A stretch of 64,000 nt of DNA, taken from Impatiens glandulifera (taxonomy: Eukaryota; Streptophyta; Magnoliopsida; Ericales; Balsaminaceae). Position 1 is the stretch's first letter. Each line of letters begins with the position of its first letter. Below the pieces are notes generated by a model. The model made no database searches, was not told the DNA's origin, and saw only the letters and a list, made by a program, of their open reading frames with translations. The stretch lies in NCBI RefSeq assembly GCF_907164915.1, contig NC_061862.1:35775522-35839521 (forward strand), given 5' to 3'. Below are positions 25,926-36,878 of this stretch, piece by piece. The position numbers and the translations under genes are program-made.

Positions 25926-27031
25926 TTGTTTTCTAGTTTCTAATTTTGTTTGAATTTGATAAATTGTTTTGAAACGTTTATCACGACATTGTTTCACACT
26001 ATTGAATATTAGTGTGATGAAAAAAAAAAGCAATTTGTTTCTCATTGTGTTTTATTAGGACTTCCCTCATTCAAAGGGTTTTTAGTAAATTTCTACACCA
26101 GTTTGTTAATAGCAGTCAAGCTAGTGTTCCTTTTCATCTTTTCATCATTTGCCTCTTCTAGTTTTAGGTTGTCAATAGGTGATAAACAACACAATATACG
26201 TGATCGTAGCAACATGCATCATGGGCTAGACACTTATTTGTCGATAAAAGAAAAGAATTCATTAATGCATAGGTTACGCTCCATATTCTCTATGAAATCT
26301 AAATTTTAAAACTCTTGATACATTTCATTTTAGTTTCTACTTTTAGCATAAAAGGATAATGTGTCATGGTCAATCTAAACTACGGTTCTTTCTAGGTTTT
26401 ATATTTTACAATTAGTATGCATTTTTATTATTTGAAAATTCATATGTAGTATGTTATTTGTTAGGTAAAATTGATAGAGATGTCAGAGCTAGAGGCCCTC
26501 ATCTTGAGAGATTCCCTGAATTGGAGGGATATTGGAATAACTCTCAAATTATTTAGAGAGTTGGTCCTATGGCAGCTATGGTTAGACAACACATAATCGA
26601 TCCTGGTAATCCCAATTCTTTGGATGTCTTTGGAGAGGCAATATGGTGCTAGTGGTTGGACTTCTGAAATTGAGCGGGTAGAACAATTTACTGAAATTGA
26701 ATTATGTAAGCTTAACTTGGTTATGTAATGCTCTTTACATATTTACAAAGTCTTAATAATTTTAATTTTATCATCCTTTTGGAACCTGTTTCGAAAGCAC
26801 GCGAAAAACTAAATGTAAAAAACTTGTAAAACATTTAGTGAATGAACTAAAATGATCAATCTATTATTGCATTGACATGATTTTTTTATACTCACATTCT
26901 ATTAAATAGTTTTAACTTGATATATTTATTTAGTTCATTTTTTTAATATACAACTATTGAAACTTTTATGGTTTGTATGTTAAATATGATTAATCTCAGA
27001 TCATGAAGGTGAATCAAATGAGAGACGTAAA
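25926..27031 (+). pseudogene. PEX5: PEX5 fragment copy 7, cut by an LTR retrotransposon
   Basis: Segments: c 26059-26272, d 26465-26705, e 27000-27031. Exon c reads IGDKQHNIRDRSNMHHGLDT, matching PEX5 SDKQCIRDRSSIM. The expected ARHFFAD then lies in another frame because of the extra bases shared by all copies. Exon d has FPELEGYWNNSQII and a stop. Exon e is interrupted after AGAGACGTAAA by an LTR beginning TGTTAG at 27032; the rest of the exon is absent. Dead. Confidence 0.82.
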
Positions 27032-28296
27032 TGTTAGATAAAATTAGACCGGTTCACATAAGCCTAACTTAAATAAACCTTGCATGCAGGAACAAGGAAC
27101 CGGACCGGACAAACAAAAGAACCGGCTAAAGAAAACTAGCCGGTCAAGTCACTAAACCGACCAGGAACACTTGGAACATGACCGCACAAAGAAAGGATCG
27201 GCCAAAGCTTAAAACCGAAAACATCAGACAGCCGATCAGCCACAAGGTAGAGGAATAACCGGAAGAAGTCCGGTTATACCACTCACACCGGAAGCCATCC
27301 GGTTAAGTCAAATGACCGACCAGTACAAGAAGACAATTCGGGTATCTGTTGAGTATGATACCAAAGGAACAGACTGAACACTTCCATATCTATACAAGTC
27401 TGAGGAAAGTCTGCATGCTGCAGAAGACAGTCCTACAGGATCTTTCCACTTCGGGATAAGTCAGAAAGGAGATCTTTCAAGTACAGACAACTGTCTAATA
27501 GACAATGTCCACATTGAGTAAAAGACAAACCTAGCAGGTTTGTCTTACACACCGGAAGAACAGACTGCCAAGTCTGCGAGATTGACCGTCAGACGACCGC
27601 ATGGTTTGAAACACTGAATCACTGAACCTCTGCTCAGCCAATCAGATTCAAGGAAGTGAAATATGACCGTTGGCATACTTTACCTATAAAAGGAGCAGTT
27701 GAAGAAGAGTAAATGCGGGACAAGTGAGAAATTCTAAGGGCATTTTAATTTACAAGTGAAAACAGTGCGTTCTATCTCTAGAGAAAGCCTGAGTGCTAGT
27801 GTGTGTATTTTACAATTCCGGTGTAAATTGTAAGAGTGTTATCGAGCATAAAATAAGTCTCGATCGGATTGTATTTGTATTCCTTAGTGAATATCCTTCT
27901 CGCGGTTTCGAGAGGAAGGGGTGACGTAGGAGTTTTATCTCCGAACATCCATAAAATCGCTTTTTTCATTTACTTTCTGCCGGTTCCATTTTCTAACCGA
28001 CCCATATCGCTATAACCGACTTAACTCTATTCAAGCCGAATCACCAGGTTACCGAAACCGACCCATCAATTTTCAAACCTTCATCATCCGAAACCGGTTC
28101 TGCCTATCATACAAGTGTGCTGCTTCAACCTGAAAGCAAACCTCTTCCGCGCTTGAACCTAGTTTAAGAGTTTGTGACAGGTTGTGTAGTATTGAAACCC
28201 CGGTGTTAATCTCTAATCGGATTAACCACCACCCTTCGAGTGAGAACCGCTAACCGGTCCAACCCCGGTCCTCCAGCGGCTACCTAGATCCTAACA
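27032..28296 (+). mobile_element. 5' LTR (1265 bp) of a Sirevirus-like copia element
   Basis: It starts TGTTAG and ends CTAACA, a 6-bp inverted pair, and is followed after two bases by a primer site. It interrupts PEX5 exon e. The sequence is markedly less AT-rich than the array and full of ACCGG/CCGGTT words. It contains a TATA box and a GGGGTGACGTAGGAG leader block shared with the LTRs ending at 4726 and 56071. No matching 3' LTR is present. Confidence 0.9.
27684..27692 (+). promoter_or_regulatory. TATA box of the 1265-bp LTR
   Basis: CTATAAAAG lies about 650 bp into the LTR with no competing motif nearby. It would place transcription start near 27715-27725. Confidence 0.7.
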
Positions 28297-28298
28297 AT

Positions 28299-28310
28299 TG
28301 GTATCAGAGC
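28299..28310 (+). other. Primer binding site (initiator Met tRNA)
   Basis: TGGTATCAGAGC is the exact complement of the 3' end of plant initiator Met tRNA, two bases after the LTR. It fixes the LTR end and the orientation. Confidence 0.92.
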
Positions 28311-28335
28311 AGTTAGTTTCAATACTCAAGCAAGC

Positions 28336-28791
28336 ATGTCTTTCGATAGGCCTCCAATGCTAGAAGGTGATGACTTTGCCAACTGGAAGGCTCGTTTGCA
28401 CCTACACTTAATCACCTTGGATGATGAGATGGAGTCCATTCTGACCGAAGGACCGATATTCATTGATAAGGACAGAAAGGAATGGACGGCTGAAGATAGA
28501 AGAAGAAACAACCTGGACAACCACGCTAGAAACCGGATCTCCAACAGTGTGGACAGAAACACATACTGCAAGATCAGAGACTGCAAAACCGCGAAGGAGA
28601 CATGGAACACGGTCATTCAGATCTTTGAGGGAAATGAAAGAACAAAGGAAAACAAGATAATGGTGGCTACACAGAAGTTTGAAAGCATCAAAATGAAACC
28701 GGGAGAAACAATGAAGGAGTACAGTGACCGGTTCACTGGTGTGTTAAATGAGCTAGCAACTCTTGGCAAGAGTGATAGAAAAATTAAGTAG
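28336..28791 (+). pseudogene. Copia gag, N-terminal part
   Basis: An ORF of 151 codons from ATG 28336. Gag forms the virus-like particle that houses reverse transcription. The text matches copia gag of the Sirevirus/UBN2 type: MSFDRPPMLEGDDFANW at the start, WTAEDRRRNNLDN, CKTAKETWNTVIQIFEGNE, and KMKPGETMKEYSDRF (residues about 120-135). It is open with no early stop but ends by truncation at residue 151, where the family continues to 400-500 residues with a zinc knuckle and coiled coil. The sequence changes to unrelated DNA about 15 bp before the stop. Confidence 0.88.
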
Positions 28792-28825
28792 ATTAAGGGT
28801 TTGTCACGCAATCTAGATAAGAAGA

Positions 28826-29058
28826 ATGTTGAAGGAGATAAGTTTGTTAGAGAAAGAAGCAACCACAAATTTTGTCGACAACAAATCTGCTCAAGCTCTA
28901 GCAAAGAATCATCTTTTTTATGATCGAAGTAAACACATCGATACACGTTATCACTTCATCCGAGAGAGTATTACGAATAAAGAGATCAGACTTGAATATG
29001 TAAATATGTTGATCAAGTTGCAGATACTTTTACGAAGTTTTTGGTGTGGAGTTTTTCA
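28826..29058 (+). pseudogene. RNase H tail of a different copia family
   Basis: This reads FVDNKSAQALAKN, DRSKHIDTRYHFIRE and TNKEIRLEYV, the standard end of copia RNase H, then loses frame where TKPL is expected. Its 3' LTR (296 bp) is a different family from the 1265-bp LTR upstream. This fragment and the gag above it therefore come from two elements, joined within about 35 bp (28791-28826). Confidence 0.85.
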
Positions 29059-29126
29059 GTAAAATGAGAATCAGTAAAATGAGAAGTATGTTTGGAATCA
29101 CGAAGAAAAATAATTTTATGGGAGAG

Positions 29127-29422
29127 TGTTGAAAATAAAATTAATTAAGAAATTGAAGAGTCATCTAGAAGCTTAAAGGTCTATTTAATAGTAGAGTCAT
29201 TATATTTTTGTTTAAAAAGTTTCCTAATAAGCATTAATTCTGACAATTCAAGAGTTATGGAGGTTTTAGAAGTTTAAAAGTTTATGTCCTATTATAAATA
29301 AAATAGTTGCACGTGCAAAAAGAAGATGAAAATGAAATAAAATTAATTCCCCTTTCTTTTGAATCTTATTACCTTGAGCTTGTGAGAGAATATGTCGATT
29401 GCCCACTATAACGTTTCCAACA
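29127..29422 (+). mobile_element. 3' LTR (296 bp) of the RNase H fragment
   Basis: It starts TGTTGAAAAT directly after a purine-rich ATGGGAGAG and ends TTTCCAACA, with TGTTG/CAACA inverted ends. A TATA-like TATAAATA lies at 29293-29300. Its 5' partner is absent. Confidence 0.8.
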
Positions 29423-30367
29423 AAATAACAAAATAACATGTAAATAATTTCTAAAATGATGCATAACTGCTAGATAACAGATGACTTAATCTGATCCAAT
29501 AATATGTATAAGTAATTTTCATTTATGATTAATTGTTCAAGGGGATCCAATAATATTATGTGATATATATAAATCTGTTTTAATGTTACCATATGGTGAA
29601 AATAGATCAAATGAAGGGGAAGAAGAACACGATGAATAACTGGGATGCAAAAGGTATTAGTAGCAGCAGCTGCTAATATCCTTGTATGGATGTTCCAATA
29701 TTGAAGTTTATCAGCTCTTGAATGAAAGTAAATAAACATTTCTTTTCTTCCTATCATATTATAGTAATACTGATAGTCAATAAACATGAACAACAAACAA
29801 ACATCGACTATCTTGTTTCTTTTACAATTAGCAGGATGCTGTTAAAAAATTGTAGATCTAGAACACTTCGGTACTGCTGCAAAGCGACCAAAAATATTTA
29901 TCATGAGTAAATGATGAGGCATCAAATAAATTATACTTTCATATTGTCACTTCAGTTTCAACAAATACAAAGAAATTGATGTGTATCAACAAAATAAACT
30001 AAAAAGCTTAAAATATTTTTCAGTTCAAGAAGCACAATTATACTTAATAATATAGTACATCAATTATATCTAAATCATATAAATTACCATATATGCAACA
30101 TTATGCAATGGACATAGCCAAACAAAACTATGCCATTAGAAATGATAACATTTTGTAAATATGGCAATGACGATAAGTAAAAAATATTTTTCTGAAATGA
30201 GATTCATAATATTAGCTCTACTTTTCTATCATAAGTATGCCATGGTGATATCTGATAGCAGCATGTCAACCTAATGGTCTTTTAACTTATCTTTTGAAAA
30301 AATAGATTTACTTCAAACCCTAGTGGAGTTTAAATCGTTCATTACTAAAGCTTTCTCATTTCATTGA
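29423..30367. other. AT-rich DNA, nothing recognised
   Basis: I see no protein homology, RNA gene or clear repeat. The 108-codon minus-strand reading at 29470-29796 and a 62-codon plus reading have no recognisable motif and look like chance. Confidence 0.4.
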
Positions 30368-31889
30368 TGTTAGATTTTTGAGTCTAAATCTTTAATTCTT
30401 AAATCTATAATATTTATACTCTATGTCGATAAATTTAGATAAACTATAATTGCGGAAACATATCTGAATCTGAAATGAAGAACGGTTCATTAAGTCGTTC
30501 TTCATTTTTCTTCGGATTTTTTCTCGATCTTGGATCTCCTAATTCTAGATCTAGATCTGGACAGAATATTTGATGTGGGTGAAGTTTATGTTTTTCAACC
30601 ATCTATCGATAACCATTGAGTGTTCTTGAGAGATGAAAAATATATATTTTTTGACTGATTAGAGAAACATAATAGGTAGGCTATCTATATGGTTAGTAAA
30701 CTAGCCCTAATATACCAATTTATTATTCAACTCATCAACGAAATAATAAATGATATTTCTGCTTCTACACAAATATGTCCCCATATTTATTATATATGTC
30801 TAAATAATCCCATAACCTTTATACTTTAATAGATCACTTTAATTTGACTTTAATATTCATATGGTAACAATTAATATACAATTACTAAATAATATATTAC
30901 CCAAATGTTGGAATTATTTCCTAAAATCTCCCACTTAGGTCATATATATATTTCTTTCAATTGCATATTATAACCTTAAGAGCTAAAAATAATATTATCA
31001 TTTCTAAATACATCTATATCAATCTCGTCCATCAATTATATCAATATAGGATTAAAGCAATTTTTGTTACATTAGTTCATAATTAAACCCTTAATATTCA
31101 CATATGTTAATACAGTCAAATTACATAGATTAAAGATGAGTGTGTTAACATGTCTAATATCAACTAGTCATTCTTTATTCCTTATAGAGATCCATCTGAA
31201 TAATTTTATAATCTTAATTTCTTTAAAATTGAATCTTTAATTTTTTTAAAAATTGAATCTTTAATGTCCATATAAATTCCAAATTATATATATACAAACA
31301 TCACAATACAAACTTCCACTAAAACTGTATATCATATAAATATGCAATATTCATATGAACAATATGTTTATGAAAGACCTCAGATAACAAGTATTTAGAG
31401 AACTGCTCCGAAATTTTAGAGTTTGTCCAAACATGCTCAATAGATAACCAAACATTCTGAATTCTTTATCTTCCAAATAGTTCGATTTAGTCGAACTCAT
31501 ATTACTCTTAAAGTAAAAAAGTTATAGATTATTGTCACATAATATCTTTAGTGGTCTTTCTATAACATTCATAATTTGCAACATCGTGACAAAATTTTGC
31601 AGTCAGATTCTTTAATTGGATGTCATAAAACACATAATAAATTATTCCATCATGTGGAAATAATTCGAGTGTTTATTTAACATTCTTATAAGAGTTAATT
31701 CTTTAAATTAATAATTAAACTAAAATTACGTGGCACAAATTTCCAACTATTTTGGTATCTAAAAATATCGAATCAAAATACTGAATGATCTTTATCCAAT
31801 TCGATTTCACTATATAAGTATGCAATGTTTTATTCTTAAAATGTTACATTACTTATTTTGTTGCTTTCTAATGATCCAAACTAGGATCA
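30368..31889 (-). mobile_element. Family D LTR element, truncated copy (minus strand)
   Basis: 30368-30925 matches the LTRs at 49791 and 54509, starting TGTTAGATTTTTGAGTCTAAA with the shared block CTCTATGTCGATAAAT. On the minus strand it is preceded by the polypurine tract AAGTGGGAGAT (30926-30936). From there to 31889 it matches the internal DNA of the complete D element (50380-51363), including the same decayed RNase H. It stops abruptly at 31889 where the LTR of element F begins. More diverged than the complete copy. Confidence 0.85.
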
Positions 31890-32245
31890 TGTTGAGTTAT
31901 GGAGCCTACACTTATAATTAACCTTACAATTGTTAATTAAAGTTTATTGGATTTGTAATTCATTTTGGGTTTGGGTCTGACCAAGTTTTGTTTAGGTTTT
32001 ATTACCTGAATATTTACCTTATAAATATGTGATTATTAAGGGTTTACATAAAAAAGACAGAATTTTAGAGAGATAAAGTGTGAGGCAAAAGTTATGTATT
32101 CCTTATTCTTCTTCTTTATAGTGAAATCTGGTGGCGGCTGAAGTAGACGTAGCTCAATTTGAGTGAACCACTATAAATATGTGTCTTCTTGTATTTTTAT
32201 AGATTGTTTCAAGAAGATCAGATTTGGGAGATACAAATCCTAACA
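31890..32245 (+). mobile_element. 5' LTR (356 bp) of copia element F
   Basis: It starts TGTTGAGTTATGG and ends AAATCCTAACA, followed two bases later by a primer site. TTATAAATA near 32020 is a plausible TATA box. It directly abuts the truncated D copy and may have inserted into it, but no 3' LTR is found to confirm this. Confidence 0.82.
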
Positions 32246-32247
32246 AC

Positions 32248-32258
32248 TGGTATCAGAG
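32248..32258 (+). other. Primer binding site of element F
   Basis: TGGTATCAGAG, complementary to the initiator Met tRNA 3' end, two bases after the LTR. Confidence 0.85.
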
Positions 32259-32289
32259 AAGCTAGGCTAGATCTGGGCATTAGAAACGA

Positions 32290-33060
32290 TGACAATCAAA
32301 AACAGTATATGACATGGGATTGGAAGATTCAATGGGACAGATTATGCCTTCTAGAGGATGCAGATTGAAGATTATCTCTATGGAAAGAAGCTTCATGTTC
32401 CTTTGAGTGAGAAACTAGAGAAGATGGATGAAGCTGAATGGAAACTCCTTGATAGAAAAGTTTTAGGAGTTGTCCGATTGATGCTAGCCAAGACGATTGC
32501 TCACAATGTAGCAAAGAAGAAGACCACCATGGGTCTGATGAAATCTTTTTGTGATATGTATGAGAAACTATCTGCTAACAACAAGACACACTTAATGAAA
32601 ATATTCTTTTACTTAAGAATGTTTGATGGTACTTCTGTCACTACTCATTTGAATGAATTTAATACAATTGTGAATCCACTGCTATCTGTTGAGATTGATT
32701 TTTAGGACGAAGTTAGTGCCTTGATTTTGTTAGAATCTCTACCAAATAGTTGGGAACCTATGAGGGCAACAATTAGTAATTCAGTTGGAAATGCTAAACT
32801 GAAATTTGTTGAAATTAGAGATCGTATTCTTGCAGAAGAGGTTCATAAAATTGATTCTGATGAAACATTTAAATATTTTACTCTGAATGTGGAAAATAGG
32901 GGTAGAGGTAGTGATAAAAATTTCAACCGAGGTAAGAGCAGATCTATGTCGAGGAGCATGAGGAGTCAGTCCAAGTCTGGGATGACATTTGAGTGATAGA
33001 ATTATGGTAAACAAGGTCATTTGAAGAGGAACTGCAAAGCACCGAAGAGAAACGGTGATG
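32290..33060 (+). pseudogene. Copia gag of element F, broken
   Basis: Reads GRFNGTDYAF (with a stop after it), MQIEDYLYGKKLHVPL and DGTSVTTHLNEF, then stops at 32703-32705 and continues as LILLESLPNSW and RDRILAEE. This is the gag of the common non-Sirevirus copia type. The zinc knuckle that binds RNA is destroyed: the expected CxNC reads TGA-TAG-N-Y, followed by an intact GKQGHLKRNC. Multiple stops. Confidence 0.85.
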
Positions 33061-33617
33061 ATAAAAATGATGCAGTCAACATTGTTACAGAAATTGTCAC
33101 TGATGCGTTACTTCTATCTGTTGATAGCCCGATAGATTCATGGGTTTTAAACTCAAGAACGTCTTTCCACACCACTGCCCACAATGAATTAATGGATAAT
33201 TATGTGACTAGAAACTTTGAGAAAGTTTATATTGTAGAGGGTGAGCCCTTAAATATTGTTGGCATGGGGGACATCAAATTGAAGATGACAAATGGTTCTA
33301 TTTGGAAGATTAACAAGGTGAGACACATTTCAGGTTTAATGTACAATCTGATTTCTGTTACACAACTTGATAAAGAATGTCACAATTTTAGTTGTGGAAA
33401 TGGTGTGTGGAAGGTGACTAAAGGAGAAATATTTGTTGTTCGAGGTCACAAAACTGGAACATTGTACACGACTTCAATTTGTAGAGAAACAGTTGCTACT
33501 ATAGTTGATGACTCGAAAAATAGGATGAAAATTCTTTTGAAGAATGGACAGATTCCAGAACTGAAGTCTGTTAAACATCAGTTATGTAAAAACTGCATTA
33601 TTAGAAAACAGAAATGA
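33061..33617 (+). pseudogene. Copia protease and pre-integrase region of element F
   Basis: The aspartic protease signature is present but mutated: the usual SWVLDSGAS reads SWVLNSRTS, so the catalytic Asp has become Asn. Downstream ISGLMYNLISVTQLD and HQLCKNCIIRKQK mark the protease flank and the GAG-pre-integrase zinc region. The frame is open from 33021 to 33617 but the enzyme would be inactive. Confidence 0.85.
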
Positions 33618-34503
33618 GTGAGTTTCTTATAGATTGAGAAAGAGCTCAAGAAAAAAAGGCTAGAGTTGGTACACACTGATGTGTGGGGACTTGCACCTCT
33701 TTCTTCTATTGGAAGATCACACTAGTACGTGACGTTTATTGATGATTCGACGAGAAAGGTATGGGTATATTTTATGAAGAAGAAATCTAATGTATTTGTG
33801 GTTTTCAAAAAATTGAAGACTTTGGTTGAAAATGAAACAAATCAGAAGGTTAAATGCTTGAGATCCGACAATGGAGGCGAGTACATCAGTTCAAATTTCA
33901 AAGAATAATGTGATGTAAATGGGATCAGTATGGTGAAGACTGTTCCCCCGAACGCCTCAAGAGGATGGAGTAGCTGAACGGATGAATCAAACATTGAATG
34001 AACGTTCTAGGAACATGAGATTACATGTAGGGCTGCCTAAAACCTTCTGGGAAGAAACTATCAATATTGCTGCCTACTTGATAAATAGGGGACTCTTTGT
34101 TCCTCTTGAATTCAGAATTCATGAAGAAGTCTGGAACAATAAAAAGGTAAACATTTCTTATTTAAAAGTGTTTGGTTGTTTATCATATGTTCATATTAAT
34201 GAATGTGATAGGAGAAAGATTGATCCAAAGTCTAATAAATATTTCTTCATTGGTTATGGTGATATCGAGTTTGGTTATTATTTCTGAGATAATTAAAATC
34301 AGAAGATCATTCGTAACAAAAATATTATCTTGTATGAACAGATTCTCTACAAAAATTGTGTTAGGAAGATATCAGATAGTGATTCCATGTTGGAAGAGAC
34401 TGGTACAGTCGATTTGAGAGAATTTTCATCTGAATATATACCGACTATCGAAGAAGACCAGTGTGTTGTTGAAGACAAAATCATTAAGAACATACATCTC
34501 TGA
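33618..34503 (+). pseudogene. Copia integrase of element F, broken and truncated
   Basis: LELVHTDVWG, YVTFIDDSTRKVWVYF and LRSDNGGEY are the integrase core with its first two acidic residues. A stop follows at FKE, and a frameshift near 33960 precedes MNQTLNERSRNMRL and LPKTFWEE, which contain the third acidic region. The C-terminal VFGCLSYVHI and FFIGYG follow before further stops. Similarity ends near 34503; no RT, RNase H or 3' LTR follows. Confidence 0.85.
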
Positions 34504-36878
34504 GTTTTCCGTAATTGAATACTATCCAAATACTTGATTTTCTATCTTTAGTTATTTTGATGCATGTTTAGATCGGTAATGTGACATTTATTTCGATTAT
34601 GAGAGATGTCTTTTCTTTGAAAAATGTGACATCCATTTTTATTACTGGGCCAATATTCTTTACTATTCTTCTCTTAATTCTTCTGTAGTTAGTCTCTATG
34701 TAAGACTTGAATCTGCATCCAAATGGGTGTTTTTGTCAAATCAATATCTTAAATCATGTCATCTTTACCTCATTTCTGTGTTATCATCAGTTGGTTGTTG
34801 ATCTCCCATGTAGATTTGTGTATAAAGTTGTTTTAATCATCTCTTTATTGAGAGTGAAAGAGAATATGTTGTCTTCTCTTTTTTGGATCACAAAACTGTT
34901 GTGTTTCCATTTGCCTTCTATAATCGTCCATACAAATGATTATTTTATATTTTTTGTTGCAATAACTTTCTCGACTGCATTGGAAACTATTCATGGTTGT
35001 TATATTATCAAAGTATTGTTTGATTTTTCCATACTTAATTGATTAGATCACTAATGAAATCTTCAGAAGAGTTCACTAGAGAAAAAGTCTCATAATATAT
35101 TGTAACGGTCAATTAGTCACGACAATTCTAGAGAGAAATAAAGTAAAGATAAAAAATCCTCCCAATAGCTTAATTGTTAAAATTTATAATATTTTAAGTG
35201 TCAAAATTTTAACGTCGTTTAAAATTTATGTCATTTTAAATAAATTGAACACTTTTTACCAAATTTGGACATATAAATAGAATTTTAATACTTAATAAAT
35301 AAATTTGACACTTTAATTCAACTTTGTGCAAGTAAAATTGGCTTTCTTCCCAATTATTATTTGTTTATAAATTTATATTATCAATATATTTTTATCAATT
35401 TATCAAAATGATAGAACACAATATATTTTATCAATTTTGTTTTTTATATTTGAACAAAAAATACATAATAAATTTATATTTTGTTTTATAATTTAACATG
35501 CGAATCAATCTGCGGATCAAAAGTTTAATAACAAAATATATATTAATACGCAAAATTATAATCAAAATTCAAAAATCACAAGTGGTTTAATGATTAAATG
35601 TTTACATTTTACACTTAACTATGATTCAAATCATGTTTATTGGATTTATTAGTTATTTTATAATTTGAGATTGATACACAAAATTTAAATTTTATACCGA
35701 AATTGCTGACCTCGTGGTAGGTTTTGTCTCATTTTTATTTTTTATATTTGAACAAAAAAATACATAACAATTTATATTTGTAATGTCCTAAAAATGCGAT
35801 CCTTGTCACTACGTGCTTACATATCTTGAATCTCATAAATGGAATACAAAAATGTGATGCTCCTCGGAAGTCGTCTCATAATAAAAAATGAGACGGGATA
35901 AAAATAGGGCTCAATTTAAGCTAAAGCTGATTTTAATTTGTAAGGGTCGCTACTTGATTTTCTCCATTAGAAACTGTGAAAGAAATGATACGCGTTTTGG
36001 AAACGCAAATAACAGAGATCTCGATTAGTTTGGTGTTTGGTTACAATCGAGAAAATTCTGGTGCTATGTCCATTGTATTTGTCTCTCGAGGTCTCTACTA
36101 TTAATCTTTGATCATTTCATAAAAAAATCGATATTGATATTTTATTTCATAAGTTATCTACCCAATATCTATCATGTATCTAAAAGTTAATCTTTTCAAT
36201 CCTATCATTAACCAAGTCTTGTAACAATTTATTCATAGTCATGCGCCTAAATATAGTTATGGGTCGAATAAAACGAAAAGTAGTATAAGTATAAATCATA
36301 CCTATTAGCAAAATGGTACCGGAAATTCTAAAATCCAAAGTTAGTTATCAAACCAACCTTCAATGAAGAAACAACTTTTCAACCCCTTTTTTCAGTTTTT
36401 TGTCGGTTTAGAGTTTGAATATTAAAAATATTTGTGAACGAAACTTGTAGAACATGGTGTGCACTACTCACTTTCCAAAAAATGAGATCATTTGGAGCCA
36501 TAATTAATTTAATTATCAATTATCCAAGAAAAATGCAACCCACATAATGTCAATACTTTTAGATTTTCAACAATATTATTGATTTAGGAACATGAATATG
36601 AACCAATATTGTACATATATGAGTTAAGTCTAATTCAAAATCGTTTGTCAAAGATCACATGATTTCTAAATTTTCATTTTTTAAGAATTACTAAAATCTT
36701 TTGGATTTCACTTGGTATTTTAAAATTGACCATAAACCATTCGAGACATCATACGATTCATACCAATTGGCATCAATTTGACATGCCGATTTAAAAATTA
36801 ACTTAAGCCAAATTATAAAATTTTTAAATAATAGATTAGAGTATAAAATCAACCAAACCATATCAAGAATATTGCAAA
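34504..36878. other. AT-rich DNA with faint repeat remnants
   Basis: No gene recognised; the 111-codon reading at 34707-35042 has no family motif. A phrase (TTTTTTATATTTGAACAAAA) occurs at about 35440 and again at 35739, so a segment of about 300 bp is loosely duplicated. A more GC-rich stretch at about 35780-36110 (AAGGGTCGCTACTTG, TTTGGTGTTTGGTTAC) resembles a repeat widespread in plant genomes, but I cannot name it. Confidence 0.4.

Larger units (their letters stand above)
4727..27031 (+). repeat. Tandem array of PEX5 gene-fragment units of about 4 kb
   Basis: The same ordered set of exon-like and intron-like blocks recurs across 22 kb. The landmark GGAATGAA(T/C)T of the d-e intron recurs near 4780, 8953, 12978, 17090, 21113, 24872 and 26846, giving steps of about 4.2, 4.0, 4.1, 4.0, 3.8 and, after a deletion, 2.0 kb. 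Each full unit has a 5' block, seven exon-like segments (a, a2, b, c, d, e, f) matching the N-terminal half of PEX5, and an A/T block of about 2 kb. The array is cut on the left by the copia LTR ending at 4726 and on the right by an LTR inserted at 27032. It does not resume to the right. Confidence 0.9.

Noticed and set aside
29470..29796. Minus-strand reading of 108 codons
   Set aside because: No motif, no codon or splice evidence; likely chance.
34707..35042. 111-codon reading with hydrophobic stretches
   Set aside because: No recognisable motif, no neighbouring exon signals, AT-rich chance frame.
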